Below, piece by piece: positions 36,420 to 48,900 of a stretch of 64,000 nt of DNA. The notes beneath the pieces are model-generated. The model had not been told where the DNA came from. It made no database searches and saw only the letters and a program-made list of their open reading frames with translations. The number at the start of each line of letters is the position of its first letter. Within the stretch, counting starts at the first letter, position 1. The DNA is from Ypsolopha sequella. Its lineage: Eukaryota > Arthropoda > Insecta > Lepidoptera > Ypsolophidae. Both the position numbers and the translations under genes were made by a program. The DNA lies in contig OW203987.1 of assembly GCA_934047225.1 (NCBI GenBank), positions 31,825,501-31,889,500 on the forward strand, in the 5' to 3' direction.

Positions 36420-37555
36420 TGAACAGTTTTAACCTACCAGTACAAAAGTCGGTTTTTTAACCTACCCTAAACCGAACCTACGGGTTAGCAAAATTCCTGC
36501 GGCCGATCACGAACCCACCCTCCCACACACCCCAGACCACCCTACCCTCCCCTCTGCCCTCCAACTAAATGGCGGAAGGTTTCGTTCCGATTCAATGTAC
36601 GAACCAACGACATTAATGTCATTGGTACGAACCGTACAGAACGTCACCCTGCTAGACGAACAACCATAAAAATTAAATAAAATATATAAAAAACACAACG
36701 CGTTTCCTGGGGAGGGATAATGGTAACCTAAGAAACATAACCCATAAACAACATATTATATTACCGTGCAACGTCTTAGCTTAGCTTAGCCATCCAACGA
36801 GGTGATGCTTCGAGCCTTATTACGTACCTCGGGCAGCGTCTTAGCTTATTACATACCTCAAATCTAAATCAAATCATCGTCAAATCTAAATAAAGCAGAT
36901 ATACATATATCGAGGACATATTATTGACAAATTATGATGCAGTTTGCAGTCCAAAGGAATCCGAGACAAATCAAAACGTCAGAGCTGGGCTCATATATAT
37001 ATATGAAACAGTCAGATAGCAGGAAGGAACAAGATAGTTTGATCAAAATTAAACGAATAATGATTTGTACTTAAATTTATTAACGTGTACTTTCTCGTTG
37101 CTAATATTTACACAAAAAGTAATATTGTGACTAAACACAATAAATTATATCGTAAAAACTATAACATAAATTAGCTAGGTACATATAAATATTTGGCAAA
37201 ATTATTTCAGTGTACCATACTTGTGTGCAGCGATGAGCAATAATTCCTTGTCTAACACCGACATTATTGTACATTTATAAAGTTCATATCAAATATAACA
37301 TTTCAATAACACAATACAATAAACTTGTATTGTGTTCAGATCTACGTTCCGTGGTCGCGGTTGTTAGATACATAAACACAACAAACCTAATTACAGGAAT
37401 AATTTGCACAGAAAATAGTTTTGCTGGTTACTTTTATTATAATTTTTTCATTTGTCAAAATTTGTCTTTACTTAAGTGATTAATAGAAACATTATAACCA
37501 AAGTAAAAATAACAAAACATTACATTACATAAGGCACTAGAACCACACGGCTCAC
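36420..37555. other. No gene seen
   Basis: Starts with C-rich unique DNA (36500-36570), including a near-perfect 22-bp palindrome at about 36604-36625 (CCAACGACATTAATGTCATT), then AT-rich DNA. Confidence 0.45.
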
Positions 37556-37860
37556 TTGAACCTCAAGGCTCACTTGAACCTCAAGGGTCATTTGAATTCA
37601 AGGCTCACTTGAACCTCAAGGCTCACTTGCACCTCAAGGCTCACTTGCACCTCAAGGCTCACTTGAACCTCAAGGCTCACTTGCACCTCAAGGCTCACTT
37701 GAACCTCAAGGGTCATTTGAATTCAAGGCTCACTTGAACCTCAAGGCTCACTTGCACCTCAAGGCTCACTTGAACCTCAAGGCTCACTTGAACCTCAAGG
37801 CTCACTTGCACCTCAAGGCTCACTTGCACCTCAAGGCTCACTTGAACCGCAAGGCTTACT
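37556..37860. repeat. 18-bp tandem repeat, ~17 copies
   Basis: Unit CAAGGCTCACTTGAACCT, with CACCT and AACCT alternatives and two GGGTCATTTGAATT variants about 130 bp apart, which indicates a duplicated block. Confidence 0.9.
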
Positions 37861-37869
37861 TGGAATGTA

Positions 37870-38590
37870 TATTCAAGTCATGGAGTTTTGGAATATCATT
37901 TTACAGTACAATAGAAGATTATTTTATTTCATTATAAATATCTAAAAATCATCTACTTATGTAGGTATGTATGTAAATACAAGGAATAATAATTTATATT
38001 CTAATTTATTAATTTTTATTATAGGTGCCGCAGTCTTACATTTATTAAATGTTAGTAAATATAGGTATACCTATACTATAGATAGATGTAAGGCACGAAC
38101 ACTCTGTCTATGTATAGCGCTAGTGGAATGCTTTGGGACCAGTCTTGAGATTACATTATTTGGTAACGAATTGTATGTAACGTATCATAACAGGAACGTA
38201 GTCGTCTAAGTACTTAACTGTCTAAAATATAAGCCTCTTTTAAACCTAATAAGTTTATAGTTCGCTACAAACATGATGGATCTTGTCATTATTTCATACC
38301 GATAATTCATAAAAGTGTAAAACGCTACGACATTTTACGGACATGTTTTACTATTAACCTGTTTAATAAACAAATAAATATAAATCAGTAATGTATAATT
38401 ATAATTTCCTAACATATACCTACCCCAACGAAGCTTACTCTGACGCGACGTGTACTGGTTACAGTTACAGGTAATGTCAGACACGGTTAATGTATAACAT
38501 GTCTAGGTATTGTGCAAAATGCGTGACTTTACCGAGGCAGGGATATTGGGCATTTTGGCTAAATTCGAAACTTATGATAGCTACGGCGCG
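37870..38590. other. No gene seen
   Basis: AT-rich intergenic DNA. Several AATAAA-like words occur on both strands but none can be tied to a transcript. Confidence 0.4.
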
Positions 38591-38599
38591 TATAGTACG

Positions 38600-38965
38600 G
38601 TTTGGTTTGATCGCTACGATACGTAGCAATGTGTAGGTCGATCTCTACGATACGTAGCAATGTGTAGGTCGATCTCTACGATACGTAGCAATGTGTAGGT
38701 CGATCTCTACGATACGTAGCAATGTGTAGGTCGATCTCTACGGCACGTAGCAATGTGTAGGTCGATCTCTACGATACGTAGCAATGTGTAGGTCGATCTC
38801 TACGATACGTAGCAATGTGTAGGTCGATCGCTACGATACGTAGCAATGTGTAGGTCGATCTCTACGATACGTAGCAATGTGTAGGTCGATCTCTACGATA
38901 CGTAGCAATGTGTAGGTCGATCTCTACGATACGTAGCAATGTGTAGGTCGATCTCTACGGCACGT
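38600..38965. repeat. 31-bp tandem repeat, ~12 copies, with palindromic core
   Basis: The unit contains GTCGATCTCTACGATACGTA and GCAATGTGTAG. TACGTA lies in most copies and CTACG/CGTAG pair around it, so each unit can fold. Two copies have GGCACGTAGC instead. It lies 0.8 kb downstream of the srp stop. Confidence 0.9.
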
Positions 38966-39163
38966 AGCACAGCGCGGGTCGATCGTTTTGGGGTGGCATT
39001 AATCAGTGTATGAACTGTTGAACGTTGACTGTAACAGTGTATCACACACGATATTTTAAAGGAACTCTTAGCTTGTTAAGGCAAGTATCGGCTGTCCGGA
39101 GTCGAGTGTCTACGATATAACAAGCTATATACAAGGGCAGCACCACTTCTACTGTACACATCA

Positions 39164-39169
39164 TTTATT
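39164..39169 (-). terminator. Candidate poly(A) signal for srp
   Basis: TTTATT on the plus strand gives AATAAA on the gene strand, about 585 nt after the srp stop codon. It is the nearest such word downstream. No other evidence of the cleavage site. Confidence 0.3.
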
Positions 39170-39753
39170 TGGTCAACTAGCAACGACTTTAACTTTCTCG
39201 CTCCATTAAGCTACGACTAAACAACTAAAATTAACTGAGATTCTATGTATTATTCCTCGGTGTACCGCAATCTGGCACTAGGTGTATGTGCCGCGACCTG
39301 GCGGCATCACTTGCATCACTTGCATCAGACCCCACGTGACGAGGTGCTGAGTGTCGCTCCCTGCAGCACCTGAACGAGCCACGCTCGGCCGCGTCCAGTG
39401 CTCGCTATGTAATGTTGAATGAATGACAGAAGCGACACATCGCAGCTCTTCCCCCCGCCCGCCCCCGCTCCACCTCAGGTGAGGTACTCTAGCCGGCGCG
39501 GCGCAGCATCATACAATGTTAAATAGATTTAGAATTATTAAAATGTTTATAGTTTACTGTGAGATTGCGCCACATTATCTGACTCACGTCTAACACGTAC
39601 GTATCGTAATTTTGTAAAATATTATCAAACATAACGACATTTTTACACTATAGCAGACAATATTATGACGTTGCATTATTCGAATGTATCAGTCTCCTGG
39701 TGATGTGAGTACGCGCCGGCGCGGGGCGTGAGGCGGAGCGGGGCGGGGCGCGC

Positions 39754-39983
39754 TCAGCTCCCCATGGACACGACGGTGGGCCGCTCGAGGCGGTCGTCGA
39801 GCGGCGCGTGGTCGGGCGCGGGCTCATAGTGCGCGTGGGCATGCGCGTGCGCGTGCGCGTGCGCCGGCGGCGGCTCCATTTCCTCCAGCTTGAGCGGCGC
39901 CTGCACGTAGTAGCCGAGCAGCGGTGCGCGACCGCCACCCCCACCCCCACCACCGCCCGACAGCGGCGACGAACTCTGCTCCA
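39754..39983 (-). CDS. srp: srp last exon G (C-terminus)
   Basis: 230 nt: two bases completing a Leu codon (C|TG), 75 codons and stop TGA at 39756-39754. Acceptor TATTGTTTCAG ends at 39984. Reads [39 protein letters not shown], a run of six Ala-His pairs, [17 protein letters not shown] and [16 protein letters not shown] resembles the acidic KMEEM-type segment near the C-terminus of other serpent proteins. The Ala-His run is coded by alternating GCGC/GTGC-type DNA at about 39828-39874. Confidence 0.85.
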
Positions 39984-42900
39984 CTGAAACAATACACCAC
40001 TTACATTACTCGGTGGACATGCACAAACAATACACCACTTACATTACTCGGTGGACATGCACAAACAATACACCACTTACATTACTCGGTGGACATGCAC
40101 AAACAATACACCACTTACATTACTCGGTGGACATGCACAAACAATACACCACTTACATTACTCGGTGGACATGCACAAACAATACACCACTTACATTACT
40201 CGGTGGACATGCACAAACAATACACCACTTACATTACTCGGTGGACTTGCACAAACAATACACCACTTACATTACTCGGTGGACATGCACAAACAATACA
40301 CCACTTACATTACTCGGTGGACATGCACAAACAATACACCACTTACATTACTCGGTGGACATGCACAAACAATACACCACTTACATTACTCGGTGGACAT
40401 GCACAAACAATACACCACTTACATTACTCGGTGGACATGCACAAACAATACACCACTTACATTACTCGGTGGACATGCACAAACAATACACCACTTACAT
40501 TACTCGGTGGACATGCACAAACAATACACCACTTACATTACTCGGTGGACATGCACAAACAATACACCACTTACATTACTCGGTGGACATGCACAAACAA
40601 TACACCACTTACATTACTCGGTGGACATGCACAAACAATACACCACTTACATTACTCGGTGGACATGCACAAACAATACACCACTTACATTACTCGGTGG
40701 ACATGCACAAACAATACACCACTTACATTACTCGGTGGACATGCACAAACAATACACCACTTACATTACTCGGTGGACATGCACAAACAATACACCACTT
40801 ACATTACTCGGTGGACATGCACAAACAATACACCACTTACATTACTCGGTGGACATGCACAAACAATACACCACTTACATTACTCGGTGGACATGCACAA
40901 ACAATACACCACTTACATTACTCGGTGGACATGCACAAACAATACACCACTTACATTACTCGGTGGACATGCACAAACAATACACCACTTACATTACTCG
41001 GTGGACATGCACAAACAATACACCACTTACATTACTCGGTGGACATGCACAAACAATACACCACTTACATTACTCGGTGGACATGCACAAACAATACACC
41101 ACTTACATTACTCGGTGGACATGCACAAACAATACACCACTTACATTACTCGGTGGACATGCACAAACAATACACCACTTACATTACTCGGTGGACATGC
41201 ACAAACAATACACCACTTACATTACTCGGTGGACATGCACAAACAATACACCACTTACATTACTCGGTGGACATGCACAAACAATACACCACTTACATTA
41301 CTCGGTGGACATGCACAAACAATACACCACTTACATTACTCGGTGGACATGCACAAACAATACACCACTTACATTACTCGGTGGACTTGCACAAGCGATT
41401 TTTAATTTATTTTATTTTGAAAAACAAACAGTGTTACAAGAAACACTAAACAGTAAAAGGGTAAGTACTTATTATAGACAAATAATTCTTCCAAAATGAC
41501 TACACAGTATGTTACTTATAAATATAATACACAAACTTCAACAGTTAAAACACTTTACAAATGAGATAAGACGTTTATAACCTTATCGTAACTATTCATT
41601 TTTAACTTAAAAGAACAAAACATTTTTAAGAACAACGATTTAAATTAACACGATACCTAATGAGTCTACAAGATACAAGGTGGTACGTCGGTAGACGATT
41701 AGTGCAGTTTCATGCAAGTGATATTTCAGAAAATAGCATTCGTTTCACGTACAATGATACTCACGCAACTGTTCCAGCTTCACTCCGGAGGTCACGAGGT
41801 GCGCGTGCGACGAGCTCTTGTTCAGGTTGCGTTCCGATTTCATGCTGTTCTTTGGTTTACGTTTCCGCGTCTAAAAAAAAAACGATATGCATTTACATAT
41901 AAGCTATTTAGTATTATACATCTATGAATGGTGTCCTCATCGTAGTACGACGACGACCACCTCATTGGTTTGTAGTCTTGGACTAATAAACCAGGGGACG
42001 AGATACGCAACAACAATGTATGAAACCACGATCAACCAACGTATGCGGGCGAGGGGCAGTCAACTATTGACAATAGTCCCAACCAGCACAAAACGTCTGC
42101 TTAAGACCTATATAGCGTATATAATTACAGTTAGAAGCTGCATAACGCGCTATGCAACCCTTTTACGGCTGCTTTAGCTCTAAAGGGGCGACTTTAGAAC
42201 CTATTTTAATAGATCCAGTAGAGTAACATAATAGCATATGTAATTTCTTACAATCGCTATTTTCACTCTGAGCACCCTTATGAAGTGAAAGCTGATATTG
42301 ACACTAATTGAATGAACGAACGTCAGATCCACTCATTATTTCATTCACTCATTATTTCATTCACTCCGTATCGTAAATTACAGCTTGCAGCGTAAATTTT
42401 GTCTTTGGTGCTTTTAATGTAAGTATTGAATTTAGATATAGGAAGTTTTTATATAATTATTATGGCAATGGCAGCGTGTAGCGAAATAATAAAATGGCGG
42501 AATTATTGTGTAAATATAAGAGTTATAGTGTAACTACGAGTTACGCGGCTTGTTTAGATGGAAAGCATCGGCAAATTGAATTTACTGTAAAAACTTGTAT
42601 GGTGTTTTTGGAATAAAATTAATGAGCCCTCGATGTATTGAACATCTTATGAAAATCGAATGTATTTGTAGATGCGGGTCCAAATCTTTTATCTTAATTT
42701 TGATAAGTATAACGCTGATTTACATAAAGTTAGTAGGTGTGGAGTCGGCTTCTTAAAATATTATTTATTTTGATAATAAAAATTATGGAATATACGGCAT
42801 TGCTTAAAATGTTACGATGATGCACCTAATACTCAATAGATGTTACCGTAAATGTAGCATATTATTTAGAAATTGTATACAATTCCTAGGAAATTTATAA

Positions 42901-45900
42901 AATGCCAAGCTGATTTATCTATTGATTTATTTTATTTCATTTTTGATAGGCCTTATGCCTTTTGCTCTGGTCGGCCTAAATAAACTTTGCATTTTATAAA
43001 TTTCCTAGGAATTGTATTCAATTCTTGTTTGTTTTATGTCAATTATTTATTTATTTACCTTGCTGGTAACATTTATTAAGTATCACATTATCGTAACGTT
43101 TTAAGTAATTCCGTAATTCCAAGATTTTTACTATCAAAATAACATTATTAGAAGCCGACTCCACAACTACAAATATATCGATCCTATTATTCTATCCCTG
43201 GTAATAGGGCGTTAAACTGAAGGTCAGGTGGATGAATGACAAATTCAAATTTCCATGACAAAAGTTAGTACAAAGCGATTGCTTCAATTTCGAGTGGCAT
43301 GATCTCATATTCTAAAGAGTTCTATTGCCTATCTATGAAGATCTTTATCAAATCATGGCCAATCTTAAACGAAACCTACCTGAAAGCACATTCTTTCAAA
43401 CAAAAATAAATCATTCAAATCGGTTCATTCATTATGGAGTTACGGAGTAACATAAAAAAACCGTCTAATTCGCTTACATTAAATTGTTATTGATAATGTG
43501 TGTAAATTTGAAAACCATATTGAGATTTAGGTATAATAAGCCGTATTTTCAAACAAGACCTTTGGGGTAAGTGATCGCGACGCTCGAACCACAGTTAGTG
43601 ATCGCGACGCTCGAACCACAGTTAGTGATCGCGACGCTCGAACCACAGTTAGTGATCGCGACGCTCGAACCACAGTTAGTGATCGCGACGCTCGAACCAC
43701 AGTTAGTGATCGCGACGCTCGAACCACAGTTAGTGATCGCGACGCTCGAACCACAGTTAGTGATCGCGACGCTCGAACCACAGTTAGTGATCGCGACGCT
43801 CGAACCACAGTTAGTGATCGCGACGCTCGAACCACAGTTAGTGATCGCGACGCTCGAACCACAGTTAGTGATCGCGACGCTCGAACCACAGTTAGTGATC
43901 GCGACGCTCGAACCACAGTTAGTGATCGCGACGCTCGAACCACAGTTAGTGATCGCGACGCTCGAACCACAGTTAGTGATCGCGACGCTCGAACCACAGT
44001 TAGTGATCGCGACGCTCGAACCACAGTTAGTGATCGCGACGCTCGAACCACAGTTAGTGATCGCGACGCTCGAACCACAGTTAGTGATCGCGACGCTCGA
44101 ACCACAGTTAGTGATCGCGACGCTCGAACCACAGTTAGTGATCGCGACGCTCCATCCACAGACCATGGAAGCAGTCTAATTTTTTTTTAATTCTGTCAAA
44201 GATTTCAAAAGTAAAAGATAAGCCCTTACCATAGTATGACAGCACCAACATGTTTTCACCTTTAAATGGGTGACGCTCACACGTTTAGAATCAGTGCTCA
44301 TTTGAACACAGTAATAGTGGGACGCCTTAATGAGTTTTACGAGAAAAGGGTCTCAATATGCCGTCGTGTGCATTTTTAAAGTGCACTTACATTTCAAGAA
44401 ATACAAATAAAGCAAAAAGTGTGACATTTCACATTCAAAACACATTTAAAAAAATGCAATAGATTTTAGGTGCCAGGGCTCATCTAAACTTTTTGAAATC
44501 TTTGAATTCTGTTCCTATTAGTTTATGCAAAAACGATTACAGTTTTACTGCATAAAGGAATAGAATAAAAAGTAATATAATAACCTGTATAGAGTCTTTC
44601 TTCATGGCGATGGGTCGGTTGATGTTGTGTAGCTTGTAGTAGAGACCACACGCGTTGCAGACGGTCTCGCCCTGCGCGTTGCGGCGCCACAGTGACGTCG
44701 TTGTCGTCTGACAGTTGCTGCACGCCATGCCTGGTCGCTTGGCGCCCATCTACACAGAACACGGTACACGTCACTAGCCGCACTGCGCGCGCAACCATTC
44801 AGTGTGCAGGATCATTGGAACAGAATGCCAGCTCATTCAAAAATTGAGTCCGCAATCTGCTCCAGTCAACCTGACATGATTAAAAGCGAAATTTAACAAA
44901 AGCTTGACTCTAATTTAGATATGAATATTCTGTTATTGAAGTAGCAAATACCTGAAAACGGCTTTGCTTTATATTATTAATAAAAATATTAAATTCGTGC
45001 AGACAAAAATTAGTCGAGTCTTATTTGTATGTTAGTCAGCAGAGCGTGTTAGTGGGGTTAGTTAAGGCTTGATGCGGAGGATTGCAGCGGGTAGCCGGGG
45101 AGGAGAGAGGAAGCGGTGGGAGAGGGGGGGGGGCGGCCGTGTCACGTACCCCTTTCTTTTGTTTGTAGTCGGGGTTGTGAGACGTCGGACAGGCGAGAGC
45201 GGGCGGCGGCAGGGAGCGCGAGCCACCGTACAGGATGCCCTTGTAGAAATCCGCGCCCGACGGCGACGCCCCTTCGGCGGCCACTGCAACAACACACACC
45301 ACTAGGGAGGACGCTCGGGCGCGGATCTCCGGGGCGGGGAGGGGGCGGGGCGGGGCAGGGGAGCGTGCGAGGGTACCAGAGAGCTGCGTACGTCGGGGGC
45401 GGCGGGCGGCGCGGGCGCACGCACACGTACATTGCGGCGCGTCTGCTTGTGCGGCCGGTTCATGCCGTTCATCTTGTTGTAGAGGCCGCACGCGTTGCAC
45501 AGGTAGTGGCCGGTGCCGTCGCGACGCCACAGTGGCGTGTGGATGGCGCCACAGTTCACGCACTCGCGCCCCTCCGTGAAAAACTCCGCCATTTCGACTG
45601 CGCCCAACACAACTCGCAATGTACTGACGCTCCCATTACCACCATCGATCGCCCGAGCGTCCAATATACACAAATACAAGGAGGGACCATTCGGCTACAG
45701 CCGAGTTATATAAAGAAACTGAATGTTACTAATAATTTCGTATGAACTATTAACATATTTAGTAGTGGGACAACCTGAAGAGTTTGCGTGACAAGATAAC
45801 GTTACTACCATTATACCGTAGGAAACTGCTCGCTTTACTTAAAAGAAAACGTGCCTTGTGTCTAATAAATACCTAAAAAGCAGTACCACGATAGCCATCG

Positions 45901-48900
45901 TCCATATTATGTAGTTGCAGGAGTGTGATACCGTATACCGAAGTGTGACACACAGCACGTGACAAAGAGGTACTGCACCACGTAGGTATAGTGAGTGAGG
46001 TAGTATGTTATACAAAGATGGCGTCCTTGACAGTGACAATTCGTTTCGGACACAATGACCGTTGTGTTGTGCTGACACAGCGCAGCGCTTCGTGACGTCA
46101 CACGACACACGTACCGCATATTGCTGAATCAGCTTCTTGCTTGTTGTTTACTTGAATATTTTCGTTTGTATGTGCGCTTACTCTTAAATATAGAATATCT
46201 TTTCCAACTAGATTTACGTCAGTCGTACTTTCCTGGAAGAAAGCATTTCCGGTGCTGTGAATGCAACCACCATAGTGTAAGTAAACGTAGGAACCAACGC
46301 TCTTTTGGTTGCATTGCGGTTTATCATTATCTTTTTACCTTTTGCATTCATTATTTATTTAATGTTACCAAAACATATACATATATGCATAGATTTAGAA
46401 TCAAATCCTATGTCTATGCATATATCGATGAAATCACCGACATCTGTACGTAATAAAAAGTAAAAGTACGGGAGCACTGTCAAAATGTGACATGTCATGT
46501 ACAGGCAGCGTTAGTTCAGCTTTTTAACGAAAATGTAGCAAAAAGGAACAAAAACTCAAGCCAAAAAAATATTATATCTCATTTGGATGGAGTGTTACGG
46601 AAATTTGACTAAATATATCGTAAACAGACTGAAATTAAGATCAAACGTTAGAAATTACTTTGTTAATTCCATTAACTTTCACGAGTTTTTAGCTACCTAT
46701 AGTATCACGAAAAGTACAATTATTATCAGCTTTGCCTTCGACCATATAAACAAACAAAATAGCAGAGATGTGAAATCATAAGCTTCTTGTGTGAAACTAA
46801 CGCCAATTTTAAGAAAACTCTTGCTTGTCGTGTTACCAGTAAAATAATTTTGTTTGTCATAAAAACTGCTACAATTTTTTTGTAACCATTGTACGAAGTT
46901 ACTTATTCTTGTACAAAATGTACTCGTATTGACACAAAATTTCAACGTAAAGATTAATTTTTATATATTTTTATATTTTGGGAAGTCAAATGGACAAAAA
47001 AATTACTTGACGATTACGATTACTCGTATACCCAATATAAATAGGCGATACAAAATCTTACAAGTTACATTAAGTTATTTGTTGTATTTGTACATACTAA
47101 CTAACCTACGACCATAGCTAGAAGTATGTCAATGTAAAGTCTCGCCAGACAATATGTTATTCTGGATGTCAACATTTCTCAAAAAGGAAATTGAAAGCTC
47201 GCGGCGAGGTAGACGGAGGATCGTGTTCTAGTTGTGCCGACAACCGAGACCGGAAGTGTACCTCCTCGACGCACTTCCTTCCTCCTCGCCGCTGTCACCC
47301 GTCAGCTATACAGCTACAGTCAGCTATGGGTATATTATGCGACATGTCGTATTATATAGATATATTTCTTGTTGCCCACAGTAACTCTAGTATGCCTAGA
47401 ATACTGCGTACGTACAATAAATTATGGCGACCTCATGAATTAGATATTTTTCGAGATAGTTTTAATTCTTTTAAGTCTAAATTATTAACAATATAACCTA
47501 ATTTAATTTTTTCTTTCTTGCATGCTACCTAGTTTAATTTTGTGTTTTTTTTTTAATGTATAAATTAGGTATTAATTGCATGTTAGTTTTTGTTTTCCAC
47601 TTAGTTTTGTGTTTAATTTAATTTATGTATCACGTTAATTATGAATGCTGTGCATATCTGTTATAGATGTAAACATTAGTTTGAGAATTTTTCATGTGTA
47701 TTATAAATGTTATGTGTTTACATTGTTGATGTGCCTTTTCTAATAAATAAATAAGTAACCGTCAATAATATTGCCAAATCTTATTGAAGCTTTATTATAG
47801 CCGTTAAAGTCGTTGTTAAAAAGGGAGCTTGAACTGGAACGGCATCTGTACACCCGTAGATACATAATAAACATAATCACGTAACGTTCTTCACTCCGTG
47901 AACCCGCGTTACATGCGCTACTGCAAATGTACCAACATGTATGTGTTTGTGTGGACAAGAATGTGAGTGAGTAGTGCCCGCTGGCGGCGAGTATCGTGTA
48001 ACCAGAACTGCGGCCATGTGGCGGTGCGCGCGCGCCGCGCGCCGGGCACCTCGCTATCTACTGTCGAACACATTGCACTGCACTGGCTCCTTGGACGAAT
48101 TAACCACTTGTCCAAGTACTCTACAGATCTCTGTATGGGAGTTGACTGTACAAATAGTCAACTCCCATAGCCTAATTTCTCAATTGTTTTTAATTTTTTT
48201 TTCAGAGATTTCAAGAACGTCATTATAAATTAACTATTATTTTTTATGATTTTTTAAAGAGTTGTCTCATATGTCCCTTGAGAATTTTAGACCTACTTAT
48301 TGATTGTGATATGTGATTGCTTATAAAAAAGTGGTCTGTCAGTTGGAAGCAAATTATTGTAAATTTATCTTGATAGCAAAGGACAAATTTCTAAACAGCC
48401 ATTTCTCCAGTGACGTCACACGAAGGCAAATGGAAGTTGCAGCTTTTTCGTAAAAATATTCATCATCATCGGGTTTTTTACGACTCATTAAACCTAAATC
48501 TCGAAATAGTTTTCGAATTAGAACACCTTTACATGATTTAATCTAAGCGAATAATGCAATTTTTTTATATACGAGCCATTGAATAGTTAAAATAACAACA
48601 CAAAACTTAAACTATAAAATAATAGCTTATATTCGCTACGACGTAGCAAACGAGCTTGTCGTAGCGCTGGTGCTACGCGCCACCGTCTGTGTGACTGACG
48701 AACTGAGGAAGCTTACGCCTAATTGTTTTCGATATTCGAGTACATTTCTAGTGAACTAAAGATAGAATCCTTTGTTCGCCTCAGCACAAAGGTTGCCTTC
48801 TAGCAAATAACAAAAGAATTAATTCTGATGACGACCGAGGGATGACGTCACATTGTGCATGCGAGACAGATGACGTCACCATTTAGCTATCGGTACTAAT

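Noticed and set aside
35564..36460. 298- and 258-codon plus-strand frames rich in Arg/Cys or Ala
   Set aside because: 57-bp array of a dispersed element; flanks match a non-coding copy at 11.4 kb.
39924..41499. Three overlapping open frames of 478-493 codons
   Set aside because: They are the 38-bp array read in all three plus frames; the period-38 protein has no biological composition and lies in an srp intron on the other strand.
43527..44179. Open frames of 202-210 codons on both strands
   Set aside because: 27-bp perfect array; stop-free in three frames by chance of the unit.
45425..45430. Using a different donor (GTGTGC) to join D1 to D2 in frame
   Set aside because: The frame would fit only with a weak donor, while the strong GTACGT and the matching phases of D1 and D2 favour exclusive use.
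45116..45745. 209-codon plus-strand frame
   Set aside because: It is the antisense shadow of srp exons D1 and D2 in GC-rich DNA.
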